DNA from: Wenzhouxiangella sp. AB-CW3
Lineage (GTDB): Bacteria > Pseudomonadota > Gammaproteobacteria > Xanthomonadales > Wenzhouxiangellaceae
Direction: 5' to 3'
Assembly (NCBI RefSeq): GCF_014725735.1
Contig: NZ_CP061368.1
Location: 449,225 to 513,224 of the forward strand
DNA length: 64,000 nucleotides
Of the stretch, positions 25,968 through 36,422 are shown piece after piece. Position numbers and translations under genes: made by a program. The notes below the pieces were generated by a model. It saw only the letters and a program-made list of their open reading frames with translations. It was not told where the DNA came from and did no database searches. Position 1 is the first letter of the stretch. Every line of letters begins with the position of its first letter.

Positions 25968-26447
25968 TTAACTCGTTAACGGCAACGCCCCGAACGCCGC
26001 GTGGGCGATCAGGTGACCCAGGCGGTCGAGGTCGGGAATGGCCGCTTCGCGGCCATCAACCGTGACATAGCCGGCAACCCCGATCGGGTTGCCTTCGGTT
26101 GATGTTTCAACCAGGTTGTCCTCGGTCACGGTCACCAGTCGCGGATGGCTTTGAGCCAGAATGGCGAAGTAGGGCATTCGTTCGTTGTTGATCAGACTCT
26201 TGATAATGCACATGCGCGTGTTCTTCACGGCTTCCGTGCGGTTCTGATCAACCAGGCGAACAAAGCTGATCAATGGTACCTGCCAGCCCTGCCACAAGAC
26301 CGTGCCCAGCAACCAACCGGCCGCACCCGGAACCGGCTCGGGTTCAGCGTAGTTCACCACCTCGGCCACGGTGGCATTGGGCAGCAAGAGGTCCAGCTCC
26401 GTCAGGGGCACCAGAACACTGCGAATTTCGACATCCTGCATGGGCAT
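25968..26447 (-). CDS. chpC: CheW-like protein of the type IV pilus chemosensory system
   Basis: A 159-residue CheW-domain protein: the beta-barrel strands LLLPNATVAEVVNY, AAGWLLGTVLWQGWQVPLISF and the C-terminal VTVDGREAAIPDLDRL are visible. In Pseudomonas, ChpC is a second coupling protein besides PilI and ends the chp cluster. Here it directly follows chpA, with the chpA stop and its ATG overlapping by one base (TAATG). An ATG two codons later is an alternative start. Confidence 0.87.
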   Translation of the reverse strand: MPMQDVEIRSVLVPLTELDLLLPNATVAEVVNYAEPEPVPGAAGWLLGTVLWQGWQVPLISFVRLVDQNRTEAVKNTRMCIIKSLINNERMPYFAILAQSHPRLVTVTEDNLVETSTEGNPIGVAGYVTVDGREAAIPDLDRLGHLIAHAAFGALPLTS

Positions 26448-29400
26448 TATCCTTGTGGCACGGGCAGGCCAAGCTGCTCAAAGACGTTTTCGATCAACCC
26501 GGCTTCCTGGTAAGGCTTGATGATGTAGCCGTTCACGCCCAGGTCCCTGGCGTGCTGGCGATGCTTCTCGCCGCTGCGTGAAGTGATCATGATCATCGGC
26601 ACATCCTTGAGGCGCGGATCATTTCGAACATGCGTTGCCAGTTCGTAGCCGTCCATCCTGGGCATCTCGATATCCAGCAGGATCAGGTCGGGGACGCGAT
26701 CGAACATCGCCTCCACGGCATCCAGCCCGTCGCGTGCGGTGATGACTTCGAGGCCACGGTGTTCGAGCACGCGTGAGGTCACGCGGCGCATGGTGATGGA
26801 GTCGTCGACCACCATGACCAGCGGGGTGCGCTTGATTTCCTCGGCTTCTTCGTGTTCCAGGCGGCGGCCGGGCAGCAGCTCCTCGTCGAATGCGTGCCGG
26901 ATGAGCGGCCCCATGTCGAGAATCGGCACGACCTGGCCGTCGCCGGTAATAGTGCCGCCCAGGATTCCGGTAATGGAGCTGACCTGGGGTCCGACCGGCT
27001 TGATCACGATCTCGCGGTGGCCCTTGAGCTCGCTGACGCGCAGGGCGGCGCGATGCTCGCCGGCTTCCACCATGAGCAGCGAAAGGGTGCCCTCGGGCAG
27101 TTCCTCCGCGTCGAAGCCGAGCTGCGGCTCCAGTTCCAGCAATGGATAGTCGTCGCCGGCGTATTCCTGGCTGGCGTCGTCAAAGTCGATCTGTCGTTGC
27201 CATTCACTGGCCAGCATGCGGGTTACCCCACGCACGGCCTGCAGCGGGATGGCGAACTGGCGATCGGCCACCCTGACCATGATGGCCTGCATCACGGTCA
27301 GTGACAGCGGAATGCGGATGGTGAAGCGAGCGCCACGCCCGGTTTCGGTGTGCGCATCGACGCTGCCGCCGATCTGCCGGACTTCGTTGGCCACGACATC
27401 CATGCCAATACCGCGCCCGGCCAGTTCACTGACTTCGCTGGCGGTACTGAAGCCCGGCCGGAAGATCAGCTGGGCCAGGGTGTCATCGTCGGTTTCGGCG
27501 TTGCTGATCAAGCCCTGGCGCAGGCCACGCTGGCGGATGGCTTCGAGATCCAGCCCGGCACCATCGTCCATGACGCGAATGACCAGTTCCGTGGCCTGGC
27601 GCGAGACATCGATGTTGATCGTTCCGGTGTCCGGCTTGCCCGATGCAGTCCGTTCGTCTGCATCCTCGATGCCATGGCTGACGGCATTGCGCAACAGGTG
27701 TTCCAGTGGGGCCGTAATGCGGTCCAGCACGCTGCGGTCCAGCTCGCCCTCGCCCTCGACGTGCACGGCCAGTTCGGCCTTCTTGCCCACTTCACGTGCG
27801 GCATTGCGTACCACGCGACGCAGTCGCGGCAGCAGGGTGTGGAACGACACCATCCGGGCCTGCATCAGGCCTTCCTGCAACTCGGTGTTGACCCTTGACT
27901 GCTGCATCAGCAGCGTTTCGGACTGACGGGTGGCATCGTCAAGAATGCCGGTCAGGCTGGTCAGGTCGGACACACTCTCACCCAGCGCACGAGATAGCTG
28001 CTGGATGGTGGAGTAGCGGTCAAGTTCGAGTGGATCGAAGGCTTCATCGGCCGGCCCGTGCTCACGCTCATAGCGTGCCAGGATCTGGGCCTCGGTTTCG
28101 ATCTCCAGCTTGCGGAGCTGGTCGCGCAGGCGCAGTACGGTCTCGTCGATTTCGGCCACATTGCCGCGGAACACGGTGACCTGTTCTTCCAGGCGAGACC
28201 TGAAAATGCTGATCTCGCCGGCATAGTTGACCAGGTTGTCGACCAGGTCCATGGGCACCCGGAGGTTCTCGGTTCGACCGGTCTGCGCCGCGGTATCCTC
28301 GGCCTCGTCCTCGGCTTCATCGGCCAGCTCGACGATTTCCTCGGCGGCCTCGGGTTGCAGTGGCTGTTCCCCGGCTTCGAACAGCTCGGCCATGGACTTC
28401 TCGGGCATCGGGACGCGCTGCTCGACGGCATCAACCATCGCGTGCAGGTGATCGCATCCGACCTCCAGTGCATCGATTCGCTCGGGTGTGGCCTGTTTGA
28501 GCCCGGCGGCGATTCCTTCCAGCAGTTCCTCCATGACATGGGCCACGCTGCCGATGGCATCGATCCCGGCCATGCGAGAGCTGCCCTTGATGGTGTGCAG
28601 GTTGCGCTGCAGGACGGTCACCATCGCCCGGTCATCCGGGCTCTCCCGCCATTGCTGCAGTGAATCGTCGGTGTGCTCGAGGACTTCCTGGGCTTCTTCT
28701 ATGAATGCTTCGAGCAGGTCCTGGTCGAGGCCGGCGTAGAAAGCTGCAGCGACTTCCGCTGGATCAGGTTCCGGCTCGGGCTCAGGTTCGGGCTCGGGCT
28801 CGGGCTCCGGCTCGGGTTCGGGCTCGGGTTCGGGCTCGGGCTCGGGTTCGGGCTCCGGCTCGGGTTCGGGCTCGGGCTCGGGCTCGGGCTCCGGTTCGGG
28901 TTCCGGTTCGGGCTCCGGTTCGGGCTCCGGTTCGGACTCCGGTTCGGACTCCAGTTCGGACTCCGGCTCAAGCTCAGGTTCTGGGGCAGCCTTAGACTCA
29001 GGCGCTATATCCGCAGGGGCCTCGTCGTCCGCTTCCGGCTGCTCCGTGTCATCCGCTTCGGACAGGTCCAGCGATGCGGTTTCGTCGGCGTCGGTAGTAC
29101 CGTCTTGTTCGCCGTCCTCCGCCTCGCTGGCTGTCGTGCCTGTTTCTCTCTGGTCGTCGCTGCGGTCGACTTCGCCGTCGTCATCAAAACCGAAGACATC
29201 GGAGCCGTTGCCGGTAAATTCGGTGACGCCGTCGAACTCGGAAGACAGCGACGTGTCCTCTGTCTCGTCCAGCCAGGGGATATCCTGGGTGGTGCTGCTG
29301 TCGCGATGAGCGAGGTTATGCAGCCGACGCAGCTCCTCGCCCAGTGCCGAGGTTTCGAAGGTCTCATCGGCTACTGATTCACCCTGCAGACGGTCCAGCC

Positions 29401-32032
29401 GGCGACGGAAGATGTGACGACAGGCCTGGATTGCCTGGTAGCCGGCCTCGGTTGGTGGCGCTCCGGTATGGGCCAGCTCCTCGAGATACTGCTCGCAGAG
29501 TTGCGCGGTTTCGCTCTCGTTGCCAATGGGCGCCAGGCGCATCGTGCCTTTCATGGTGTGCACAGCCCGTACCAGCGGGTCGTCAATAATGCCCGGCAGG
29601 CCGTTCTCCTCGGCCTCGGCGAGCCAGTCTTCCAGCGGCTCGAGGTTTTCCGAGAGCTCCTTGACCATCAGCTCGACCAGTGTCGGGTCCATGCCTTCCA
29701 GCTCCGGGGCGGTGGCCTGGGTCGGGGCGGTCGCGGGTGCGGGCTCGGCGCGACCCTCGGCTACGGCCCGGGCGCGTTCGGCCAGTTGCTGGCAGGCTGC
29801 CTCGTCGTGGTCTTCGCCTGCGCCACTGCCTGACAGCCGGGCACGCATGGACGGCAGGGCGGTCACTGCTTCGGCAATCAGCCCGATCAGCTGCTCGTCG
29901 GGCTGGACCCGGCCATCGAGCACCTGGTTCATCATGTTCTCGAAATCCCAGGCGAATTCGCCGATCTCGCTGGCCCCGGCCATGCGTCCCGATCCCTTGA
30001 GGGAATGGAAGGAGCGGCGAATGGTGGTCTGAACTTCGTCATCATGCGGCACGCCGCGCCACTTTTCGAGCATCTCCTGCAGGGTTTCGTATTCCTGGTC
30101 GAATTCCTCGAGAAATATCTCGACGATGTCGAAGTCGTCGAACTCGCCGGCTGGCAGGCTGGGCGGCGCGGCTTCCGAAGCCGGCTCGGGTTCTGGCTCC
30201 GGCTCAGGTTCTGACTCGCTTGCAGCGGGCTGATCGGCCGGTTCCGTGGGCTCAGGGACGGCAGCTTGTTCCTGTGCTTCAGGGGCTTCTGGGGCCTGCT
30301 CGGGTTCGTCGGGTTCGGCCGCTTCGACGGTCACGTCCGCTTCATCGGAAATCGGCAATGCGTCGGGGTCCCAGTATCCCAGCGCCGCCAGGCTCTGCCG
30401 GGCATTGTCGAAATGCTCGCCGCCCTGGCGGTCCAGCTCGCTCATGCTTTCCAGATACAGCTCGGCAACGGTCAGCGCCTCGGCCAGGGTCTCGAGGCGT
30501 TGCTGATCGAGGCTGCCGTCGCCGTCGATGAAATCTTCCATGACCAGCCGTCGTGCTGCATGCACCAGGCGTGCACCGTCGTCGAGTTCGGCCATCAGCA
30601 GGGCATCGCCAATGCGCTCGAGAGCGTCATGGGCCTCGCTGGCTGCATCGGCATCGGCCTTGCCGCGATTGATGGCGTCCAGCAGGCTCTTGGCGTGCGT
30701 GAGATCTTCAAGCGCCTCGCTCAGCAACTGGCGCAGAACGCGCTTCTGCTCCGAGGGGGGCAACAAGGTCGTAGCCGTTTCGGCTTCGGTGTCGTCTTCA
30801 GCATCCGTTGCCACCAGTCCGGCGCTGTCTTCAAGCTGGGATTCGACAACCAGCAGTTCACGGGCCACGGCGAGCAGGGCCGGGTCATCGGGGTCGGCGC
30901 TCAGTTCCGTCAGCCGGCTGGCCTGCGACTTGATCCGTCGTGCCAGATTGTCCAGCCCGAGCATGGACAGGCTTTCGCCGACGGATTCGAGCAGAACCGT
31001 CTGTTGTTCGAGCACATCCGGGGCTGTCGCCCCTTCAAGCTGGGAACCCAGGGTGTCCTTGATCTGCGCCAGATCTTCCCGCGCCGCCTGGGTAACGGCT
31101 TCGAACAGGGCCCGGTTCTGACCGGCAAGAAACAGCGGGTCTTGGCTGGCGTCGCCAATGCCGTGCTGGTCCAGGGCAAATGCGTCGTGGACCTCGGCGG
31201 CCAGGTCTTCCTCGCCGCGCCCGGCACGCGCGACCTCGTAGAGGAAGTCGCGAGTCAGCAGGTCGGCCGCGGTGTCAACCGGCTCTCCTTCGGCGGCCTG
31301 CTTGAGCAGCACATCCAGGCGGGCAAAGAGGCGTGCATTATCGGGCCCGGATTCGGCCCGCCCGGCCAGCAGGCTTGCGATCAGTCCGGCTGAAGCCCAG
31401 CCGGTCCGGCGCAGCGAGTCGGGTAGTGTGGCCTGGTCGCGAATCTTCAGGCCAACGGCAAGCAGGGTTTCCAGCGCCTCCCGATTCTCATTGTCGACCA
31501 GAAAACCACGCAGTGCATGCTGGTAGGCGCGCCGGATATCGGTGGCTTCGATCGTGGTCGGGTCGCCCTCGGGCAGGCTGACCGAGGCCAGGTCCGGCTG
31601 GAAGAACTCCTGGGCCTGAAGCAACGGCATGTCGACCAGTTCGCGCAGGCGATTGATCGTGGGGAGTAGCACCGTCGGTGCATCGCGATGCGTGTTCTCG
31701 AGGTAATCGAGATAGTCTGGCAGGGTGGCGGTCGCTTCCAGTACCACTGTGACGGTGGCTTCTTCCTGATCGGAAGCAATCTCGCCGCGTTCCAGGGTCT
31801 CGATGACCTGGGCCAGGGCCTCCCCGAGCAGTTCGCCGCTGTCGTATTGCAGTACCGACAGGCTGCCGGCAATCTTGCGACCGGCGTCAGCGGCACCGGC
31901 CAGGTCGACATCGGAGCGGTCGGTGTCTTCGTCGGCCCATCGTTCGAGCGTTTGCTGGATTTCGCCGCAAAGCTCGTCGATCAGCGGCCGGGTCCACTTC
32001 AGGGACTGGTGGCTGGTGTGCGAACTGGTCAT
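26447..32032 (-). CDS. chpA: ChpA-type hybrid chemosensory histidine kinase / response regulator
   Basis: The central kinase of the pilus chemosensory (Chp) system controlling twitching and cAMP. The 1861-residue protein contains an N-terminal helical region; Hpt domains at H676 ([12 protein letters not shown]), H825 ([10 protein letters not shown]) and H1146 ([12 protein letters not shown]); a Glu-Pro-rich linker (about residues 1015-1090); a dimerisation segment [17 protein letters not shown]; a CheA-type ATPase domain ([16 protein letters not shown]); a CheW domain; and a C-terminal receiver with D1787 in [15 protein letters not shown]. Pseudomonas aeruginosa ChpA has about 2470 residues and more phosphotransfer domains, so this is a shorter version. 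It follows pilJ after 65 bp. Confidence 0.95.
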   Translation of the reverse strand: MTSSHTSHQSLKWTRPLIDELCGEIQQTLERWADEDTDRSDVDLAGAADAGRKIAGSLSVLQYDSGELLGEALAQVIETLERGEIASDQEEATVTVVLEATATLPDYLDYLENTHRDAPTVLLPTINRLRELVDMPLLQAQEFFQPDLASVSLPEGDPTTIEATDIRRAYQHALRGFLVDNENREALETLLAVGLKIRDQATLPDSLRRTGWASAGLIASLLAGRAESGPDNARLFARLDVLLKQAAEGEPVDTAADLLTRDFLYEVARAGRGEEDLAAEVHDAFALDQHGIGDASQDPLFLAGQNRALFEAVTQAAREDLAQIKDTLGSQLEGATAPDVLEQQTVLLESVGESLSMLGLDNLARRIKSQASRLTELSADPDDPALLAVARELLVVESQLEDSAGLVATDAEDDTEAETATTLLPPSEQKRVLRQLLSEALEDLTHAKSLLDAINRGKADADAASEAHDALERIGDALLMAELDDGARLVHAARRLVMEDFIDGDGSLDQQRLETLAEALTVAELYLESMSELDRQGGEHFDNARQSLAALGYWDPDALPISDEADVTVEAAEPDEPEQAPEAPEAQEQAAVPEPTEPADQPAASESEPEPEPEPEPASEAAPPSLPAGEFDDFDIVEIFLEEFDQEYETLQEMLEKWRGVPHDDEVQTTIRRSFHSLKGSGRMAGASEIGEFAWDFENMMNQVLDGRVQPDEQLIGLIAEAVTALPSMRARLSGSGAGEDHDEAACQQLAERARAVAEGRAEPAPATAPTQATAPELEGMDPTLVELMVKELSENLEPLEDWLAEAEENGLPGIIDDPLVRAVHTMKGTMRLAPIGNESETAQLCEQYLEELAHTGAPPTEAGYQAIQACRHIFRRRLDRLQGESVADETFETSALGEELRRLHNLAHRDSSTTQDIPWLDETEDTSLSSEFDGVTEFTGNGSDVFGFDDDGEVDRSDDQRETGTTASEAEDGEQDGTTDADETASLDLSEADDTEQPEADDEAPADIAPESKAAPEPELEPESELESEPESEPEPEPEPEPEPEPEPEPEPEPEPEPEPEPEPEPEPEPEPEPEPEPEPEPEPEPEPDPAEVAAAFYAGLDQDLLEAFIEEAQEVLEHTDDSLQQWRESPDDRAMVTVLQRNLHTIKGSSRMAGIDAIGSVAHVMEELLEGIAAGLKQATPERIDALEVGCDHLHAMVDAVEQRVPMPEKSMAELFEAGEQPLQPEAAEEIVELADEAEDEAEDTAAQTGRTENLRVPMDLVDNLVNYAGEISIFRSRLEEQVTVFRGNVAEIDETVLRLRDQLRKLEIETEAQILARYEREHGPADEAFDPLELDRYSTIQQLSRALGESVSDLTSLTGILDDATRQSETLLMQQSRVNTELQEGLMQARMVSFHTLLPRLRRVVRNAAREVGKKAELAVHVEGEGELDRSVLDRITAPLEHLLRNAVSHGIEDADERTASGKPDTGTINIDVSRQATELVIRVMDDGAGLDLEAIRQRGLRQGLISNAETDDDTLAQLIFRPGFSTASEVSELAGRGIGMDVVANEVRQIGGSVDAHTETGRGARFTIRIPLSLTVMQAIMVRVADRQFAIPLQAVRGVTRMLASEWQRQIDFDDASQEYAGDDYPLLELEPQLGFDAEELPEGTLSLLMVEAGEHRAALRVSELKGHREIVIKPVGPQVSSITGILGGTITGDGQVVPILDMGPLIRHAFDEELLPGRRLEHEEAEEIKRTPLVMVVDDSITMRRVTSRVLEHRGLEVITARDGLDAVEAMFDRVPDLILLDIEMPRMDGYELATHVRNDPRLKDVPMIMITSRSGEKHRQHARDLGVNGYIIKPYQEAGLIENVFEQLGLPVPQG
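28762..28968 (-). repeat. chpA: Hexanucleotide repeat tract encoding the ChpA Glu-Pro linker
   Basis: About 34 tandem hexamers, GGCTCG/GGTTCG/GGCTCC on the plus strand, encode alternating Glu-Pro, grading into Glu-Ser at the 5' side (about residues 1020-1090). Because the unit is six bases, slippage adds or removes Glu-Pro pairs without frameshift. The tract separates the second and third visible Hpt domains. The opposite strand reads Gly-Leu/Arg-Phe repeats, which is a shadow. Confidence 0.85.
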
Positions 32033-32068
32033 GAAATTACCGTGTTCATGGATTCAGGTCGTGCCGCC

Positions 32069-32090
32069 GCCCCGCCACATTCAGCGGGGC
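32069..32090 (-). repeat. Hairpin between pilJ and chpA
   Basis: GCCCCGC (32069-32075) and GCGGGGC (32084-32090) form a 7-bp stem with an 8-base loop in the 65-bp gap between pilJ and chpA. No T-run follows on either strand. It could stabilise the upstream mRNA or tune read-through into chpA. Confidence 0.45.
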
Positions 32091-32097
32091 GTCGCGG

Positions 32098-34140
32098 TCA
32101 CTTCTCTTCTTCTTCGGGCAGCTTGAAGTCTGCCACCGAGTCACGCAGTTCACGTACCAGCTCGGCAAGGTTGGCGACCGATTCGGCCGTCTTGCCAGTA
32201 CCTTCGGTCGTCTGGATCGAGATGTCGCGAATGCTGTTCATCATTTTGGCGATGCGTGTGGCATTGCTGGACTCTTCCTGCGCCTGGCGGGAGATGTCCT
32301 GAATCAGGCCGGCAAGGTCGTTCGAGACCTTCTCGATCGATTCCAGTGCATCACCGGCGTCCTCGGCCAGTCGGGCACCGGAAACGACCTGGGAGGTGGT
32401 CTGTTCCATGGAGGTGACCGCCTCGGAGGTGTCGGCCTGAATGGTTTGCACCAGGGCCTCGATTCGGCGCGTGGCGTTGGTGGCGCGTTCGGCCAGTCGC
32501 TGCACTTCGTCGGCCACAACCGCGAAACCGCGTCCGGCGCCACCGGCCGACGCCGCCTGAATGGCAGCATTCAGGGCCAGTACGTTGGTCTGTTCGGAGA
32601 TGCCGTTAATCAGTTCAACGATATCGCCAATTTCCTGGGAGGACTCACCCAGTCGCTTGATTCGCTTCGAGGTCTCCTGGATCTGGTCGCGAATGCTGTC
32701 CATGCCGGAAATGGTCTGGCGCACCATGTCGGCACCGCGGTTGGCGATTTCAACCGAATTCTGGGCCACGTCGGCCGACTCGCTGGAACGCTTGGCCATG
32801 TCGTCAAAGGACTGGGCCATTTCGTTGATGGTGTCGGTGGCCGAGCGGATTTCCTTGGCCTGGTGTTCGCTGGCTTCGGCCAGCTGTGTCGTGGTGGCCC
32901 GTGTTTCCTGGGCCTGGGCTGCCACCTGCTGGGCTGTTGTGTTGACGTCGGAAACCAGGTCGCGCAGGGCCTCGACGGCGTAGTTGACCGAGTCGGCGAT
33001 GGCCCCGGTGACGTCTTCGGTCACCGTGGCCTGCACGGTCAGGTCACCTTCGGCCAGCGAGCTCATTTCGTCGAGCAGTCGCAGAATGGCTTCCTGGTTG
33101 CGCTGGTTGACCTGGGCGGTCTGGCGCGCGGCGCGGCGCTGGTTGAAGTAGGCGCCGGAGCCGATCAGGATCAGCACGGCCAGCGCACCGGCAGCAAGCG
33201 TCAGGCCGGCCAGCAGCGAAGGCCACAGTACATCGTCGCCCAGGGTGGCGTATTCGTCGGCCAGGCTGCGTGCCTGCTCGGTCAGATCCTCGGAATCGAG
33301 GAAAATCTCGTCGGCGGATTCGCGCACTTCAAACAGGTCGGTCGATGCGGCCAGAATGGTGTCAATGTGAAAGCTGGCTTCCTCGAAGATCGGGACAACT
33401 TCTGCCAGTGATTCGAGAATACGCTGACTGCGTACCGCCGTCAGGTTCAGTTCTTCGTCACCTTCGAGCAGTCCCTGCAGGACGCGTTCGAACATCGCGG
33501 CATCGCGACTGAAAGCATCGGCCGCGGTAATGGCGCCGGTGCCGCCGGCAAGAATGTCGTTAACTCGGCGGAGCATGCGATCTGCCAGTGTCAGCTGCCG
33601 GCCAGCTACGTAGATCTGCACCGTGGGGGCCCCGGTTTCGATCATGCGCCTGACCACTTCGTCGGACTGGGCCTGGAGTTGCGGGATCAGCGTGGAAAAG
33701 GCGGCAGCGCTGTCAGCCAGTTCAATGACCAGGTCGGTACGATCGAGGATGCGATTGCTGTCCTCGTCGATTCTTGACCACAGCTCTTCCAGTGTTGACA
33801 GGGGTTCGTGGACCGGTTCCGGCGAGGGCGGCAGGGCGGTGTCGGGGTCGCCGAGGCGCAGCTGGCGGATGGCGCCGGATATGATGTCGCGCGTTTCGCG
33901 TAGTTCATCGAATGCATCGAAGTTGCCAACGGCCGCTTCACCGGCCGCCTTGGCCAGCTGCTGGGCGCGCACCTGGATATCGGTGGTCAGCCCCAGGTAC
34001 TGGGTTTCCTGCTGGTTGCGCTCGTTGAGCAGGTAGAAGTTGCCAGCCAGCAGCCCCAGCAGGAGCACCAGCAGTAAGAACAGCAGCACCTGGAATCCTG
34101 ATACCCGCTGCCTGGTCGATTGCGTTGCCGCGCTACTCAT
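32098..34140 (-). CDS. pilJ: Type IV pilus methyl-accepting chemotaxis protein PilJ
   Basis: The transmembrane receptor of the Chp system. The 680-residue product matches Pseudomonas PilJ in length (about 682). It has a first membrane helix at about residues 16-38 (FQVLLFLLLVLLLGLLAGNF), a large periplasmic region, a second helix near residue 300 (LLAGLTLAAGALAVLILIG), and a cytoplasmic signalling domain with RGFAVVADEVQRLAERATNA at the hairpin. The start at 34140 (MSSAATQSTRQRVSGFQ) is chosen because the frame extension to 34329 overlaps pilI. CGAGGTAA precedes it. Confidence 0.94.
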   Translation of the reverse strand: MSSAATQSTRQRVSGFQVLLFLLLVLLLGLLAGNFYLLNERNQQETQYLGLTTDIQVRAQQLAKAAGEAAVGNFDAFDELRETRDIISGAIRQLRLGDPDTALPPSPEPVHEPLSTLEELWSRIDEDSNRILDRTDLVIELADSAAAFSTLIPQLQAQSDEVVRRMIETGAPTVQIYVAGRQLTLADRMLRRVNDILAGGTGAITAADAFSRDAAMFERVLQGLLEGDEELNLTAVRSQRILESLAEVVPIFEEASFHIDTILAASTDLFEVRESADEIFLDSEDLTEQARSLADEYATLGDDVLWPSLLAGLTLAAGALAVLILIGSGAYFNQRRAARQTAQVNQRNQEAILRLLDEMSSLAEGDLTVQATVTEDVTGAIADSVNYAVEALRDLVSDVNTTAQQVAAQAQETRATTTQLAEASEHQAKEIRSATDTINEMAQSFDDMAKRSSESADVAQNSVEIANRGADMVRQTISGMDSIRDQIQETSKRIKRLGESSQEIGDIVELINGISEQTNVLALNAAIQAASAGGAGRGFAVVADEVQRLAERATNATRRIEALVQTIQADTSEAVTSMEQTTSQVVSGARLAEDAGDALESIEKVSNDLAGLIQDISRQAQEESSNATRIAKMMNSIRDISIQTTEGTGKTAESVANLAELVRELRDSVADFKLPEEEEK

Positions 34141-34264
34141 GCCGTTACCTCGTTGTTTCCTCTGAATGCTGCGGGCGCCATCCTGCTCGGAGCCGGCCGG
34201 TGGCGTGCCGCGTCTTGCCTTCTTGTCCGATGAGCCGTCCGTTTGCAACCGGACGGAGTGAAAT

Positions 34265-34843
34265 TCAGTCCCTTCTTGCGCCGTCGATAAAGTCGTTATT
34301 GGCCTGTAGTTCGCCGAGCTTGAGTACACCCCAGGTGCGTTCGCTGCTGGTGAACTGGTGGGTCACCAATCCGGCCAGCGGGGTGTCGTTCCAGCTGGTC
34401 TCGGGCTCCAGGTCGTCGGTATGAAAATGGCGCTGACCGAACACCTCGTCGACAACGAGCCCGGCGAGCCGCCCTTGAATGCGGGTCACGATCAATCGTG
34501 TGCGGGCCGTGACCGGGGTCCGGCTGCCAAACAGAAACCAGCCCAGGTCCGACATGGGAACCAGGTTGCCCCGCACATTGGCCAGGCCGAGCAGCCAGTC
34601 TTTGGCGCCTGGAATCTGGGTGTAGTGCGGAAATGCGATGATTTCCTCGATCTGGTCGATCCGGCAGGTCAGAAAGTGATCGCCGAGTCGGAACACGACG
34701 CCATCCCAGTTGCTGATCTGCTGTTTGCGAGAGGCTTCGCCGACATCATGAGCCTGGCTGCGCTGCTCATAGTCGTACAGCCGGTCGAGCAGTCGTCGGC
34801 TGTTGTCTCCCGCTACCGCTTGTTGTGCCTGTTCCCCTTGCAT
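34265..34843 (-). CDS. pilI: CheW-like coupling protein PilI
   Basis: A 192-residue CheW-domain protein that couples PilJ to ChpA. Signatures are GVVFRLGDHFLTCRIDQIEEII, WLLGLANVRGNLVPMSDLG and GLVVDEVFGQRHF. The ATG at 34843 has AAGAGGGA close upstream; a GTG at 34873 would add ten residues. It follows pilG directly; the pilH gene usually between them is absent. Confidence 0.9.
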   Translation of the reverse strand: MQGEQAQQAVAGDNSRRLLDRLYDYEQRSQAHDVGEASRKQQISNWDGVVFRLGDHFLTCRIDQIEEIIAFPHYTQIPGAKDWLLGLANVRGNLVPMSDLGWFLFGSRTPVTARTRLIVTRIQGRLAGLVVDEVFGQRHFHTDDLEPETSWNDTPLAGLVTHQFTSSERTWGVLKLGELQANNDFIDGARRD

Positions 34844-34876
34844 CGTCCCTCTTGGTGCTCCTGGCTGGGCCACGGA

Positions 34877-35308
34877 TCAGGCCGCCTCCATGCGACTGAT
34901 CTGCTCGCGCACCGCCGACAGCAGTTCATCGCGCGTGAATGGCTTGGTCAGGTAGTGGTCGGACCCGACGATTCTGCCCCGTGCCTTGTCGAACAGGCCG
35001 TCCTTGCTGGTCAGCATGACCACCGGGACACTCTTGAAACGTGCGTTGTTCTTGATAATGGCGCAGGTCTGGTAGCCATCCAGGCGCGGCATCATGATGT
35101 CAACGAAGATCAGGCTCGGCTCGTGCTTGTGAATCAGTGACAAGGCCTCGAAGCCATCGTTGGCCGTGATGACCTCGCAACCCTCGCGGCTGAGCATGGT
35201 TTCGGCCGAACGACGGATGGTGCGGCTGTCGTCGATCAACAGCACTTTCAGTCCATCCAGGCCGATGTCGCCTTCCTTGCCGCCTTCGGTGTTTTCTTCT
35301 GAACTCAT
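34877..35308 (-). CDS. pilG: Pilus/twitching response regulator PilG
   Basis: A 143-residue single-domain receiver. KVLLIDDSRTIRRSAETML, FVDIMMPRLDGYQTC (phospho-acceptor Asp in FVDIMMP), SSKDGLFDKARGRIVGSD-like stretch and YLTKPFTRDELL match Pseudomonas PilG almost word for word and distinguish it from PilH. PilG is the ChpA output for pilus extension. The start at 35308 (MSSEENTEGG) is chosen over the longer frame from 35446. It is first in the operon and divergent from gshB, as in Pseudomonas. Confidence 0.95.
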   Translation of the reverse strand: MSSEENTEGGKEGDIGLDGLKVLLIDDSRTIRRSAETMLSREGCEVITANDGFEALSLIHKHEPSLIFVDIMMPRLDGYQTCAIIKNNARFKSVPVVMLTSKDGLFDKARGRIVGSDHYLTKPFTRDELLSAVREQISRMEAA

Positions 35309-35486
35309 GCTTGCCTGCCGCAAATAGCTGGTCTGGTCGTGGTAAGCGTAGGTTAATCCATCTTTGGCGTGTTTGCCAATCCGGTAGAATTGTTCCACAG
35401 AAGTTATCGGGATAAAAGGATTTTTCCGGGCCGGACGGGGCATCACTGGTGCAAGCGGTCGTGGTCGGAATCAGCCGGGAGCCAGC

Positions 35487-36422
35487 ATGCGCAAGAATCT
35501 CGTCGTCGTCATGGACGATATCGCTGCCATTTCCGTGGTCAAGGACACCAGTTTTGCCATGCTGCTGGAAGGTCAGCGGCGCGGCTATGAGCTGTGGTAT
35601 CTCAACGAGCACCACCTGGGCCTGGAAGGCGATCGGGTCGTGGCCCGCATGTGGCCGGTGTCGGTGCGCGATCAGGCCGAGGGCTGGTACCGGCTGGGCC
35701 GGCCGGTGGAGCGGGCGCTGGGTCCGGATGACCTGGTGCTGATGCGCGCTGACCCACCCGTTGACGCCGCCTACCTGCATGCGACCTACCTGCTCGACTA
35801 TGCCGAACGAGCCGGTGCGCGGGTGGTCAACCGTCCGGCCGCGCTGCGCGATTTCAATGAGAAGCTGGCCATTGCCCGGTTTCCCGACCTGATTCCCGAA
35901 ACCCTGGTGTCGCTTGATCCGGCCAGCCTGCGGGCGTTTGTCGAGCGGCGAGGCAAGGCGGTGCTCAAGCCGCTCGACGGCATGGGCGGACACAGCATCT
36001 TCCTGGTCGAAGCCGGGGACCCCAATCTCAATGTCATCGTGGAAACACTGACCGCGGGTGTGCGTCTGGCCATGGCGCAGGAGTATCTCCCGGAGATTGC
36101 AGACGGTGACAAGCGCGTCCTGCTGATTCATGGCCGGCCGGTCGACTACCTGCTGGCACGGATACCCGGCGAGCGCGACTTTCGCGGCAATCTGGCCCGT
36201 GGCGGGCACGGGGAGGGTCGCCCGCTGGCTGCCTCCGATCGGGCGATTGCAGAACGGGTTGGGCCGGTACTTGTCGAACATGGTATCGAGTTCGCCGGAC
36301 TCGATATCATTGGTGAACGCCTGACCGAGATCAATGTCACCAGTCCGACCTGTGTCCGGGAACTGGACCGGGCTTTCGATATCAACATCATCAGTGACCT
36401 TTTCGATGTGATCGACCCATGA
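35487..36422 (+). CDS. gshB: Glutathione synthetase
   Basis: Joins gamma-glutamylcysteine and glycine with ATP. The 311-residue ATP-grasp enzyme has VVMDDIAAISVVKDTSFAML at the N-terminus, VLKPLDGMGGHSIFL in the ATP lid, FRGNLARGGHGEG and a C-terminal DIIGERLTEINVTSPT metal-binding stretch. The gene is 178 bp from the divergent pilG. Its stop overlaps the next ATG (ATGA), so it is the first gene of a gshB-tonB-yqgE-ruvX-pyrB run. Confidence 0.98.
   Translation: MRKNLVVVMDDIAAISVVKDTSFAMLLEGQRRGYELWYLNEHHLGLEGDRVVARMWPVSVRDQAEGWYRLGRPVERALGPDDLVLMRADPPVDAAYLHATYLLDYAERAGARVVNRPAALRDFNEKLAIARFPDLIPETLVSLDPASLRAFVERRGKAVLKPLDGMGGHSIFLVEAGDPNLNVIVETLTAGVRLAMAQEYLPEIADGDKRVLLIHGRPVDYLLARIPGERDFRGNLARGGHGEGRPLAASDRAIAERVGPVLVEHGIEFAGLDIIGERLTEINVTSPTCVRELDRAFDINIISDLFDVIDP

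Noticed and set aside
28673..29377. Plus-strand 234-residue ORF rich in Gly-Leu and Arg-Phe repeats
   Set aside because: It is the antisense shadow of the chpA Glu-Pro tract; the minus frame carries conserved Hpt and kinase domains.
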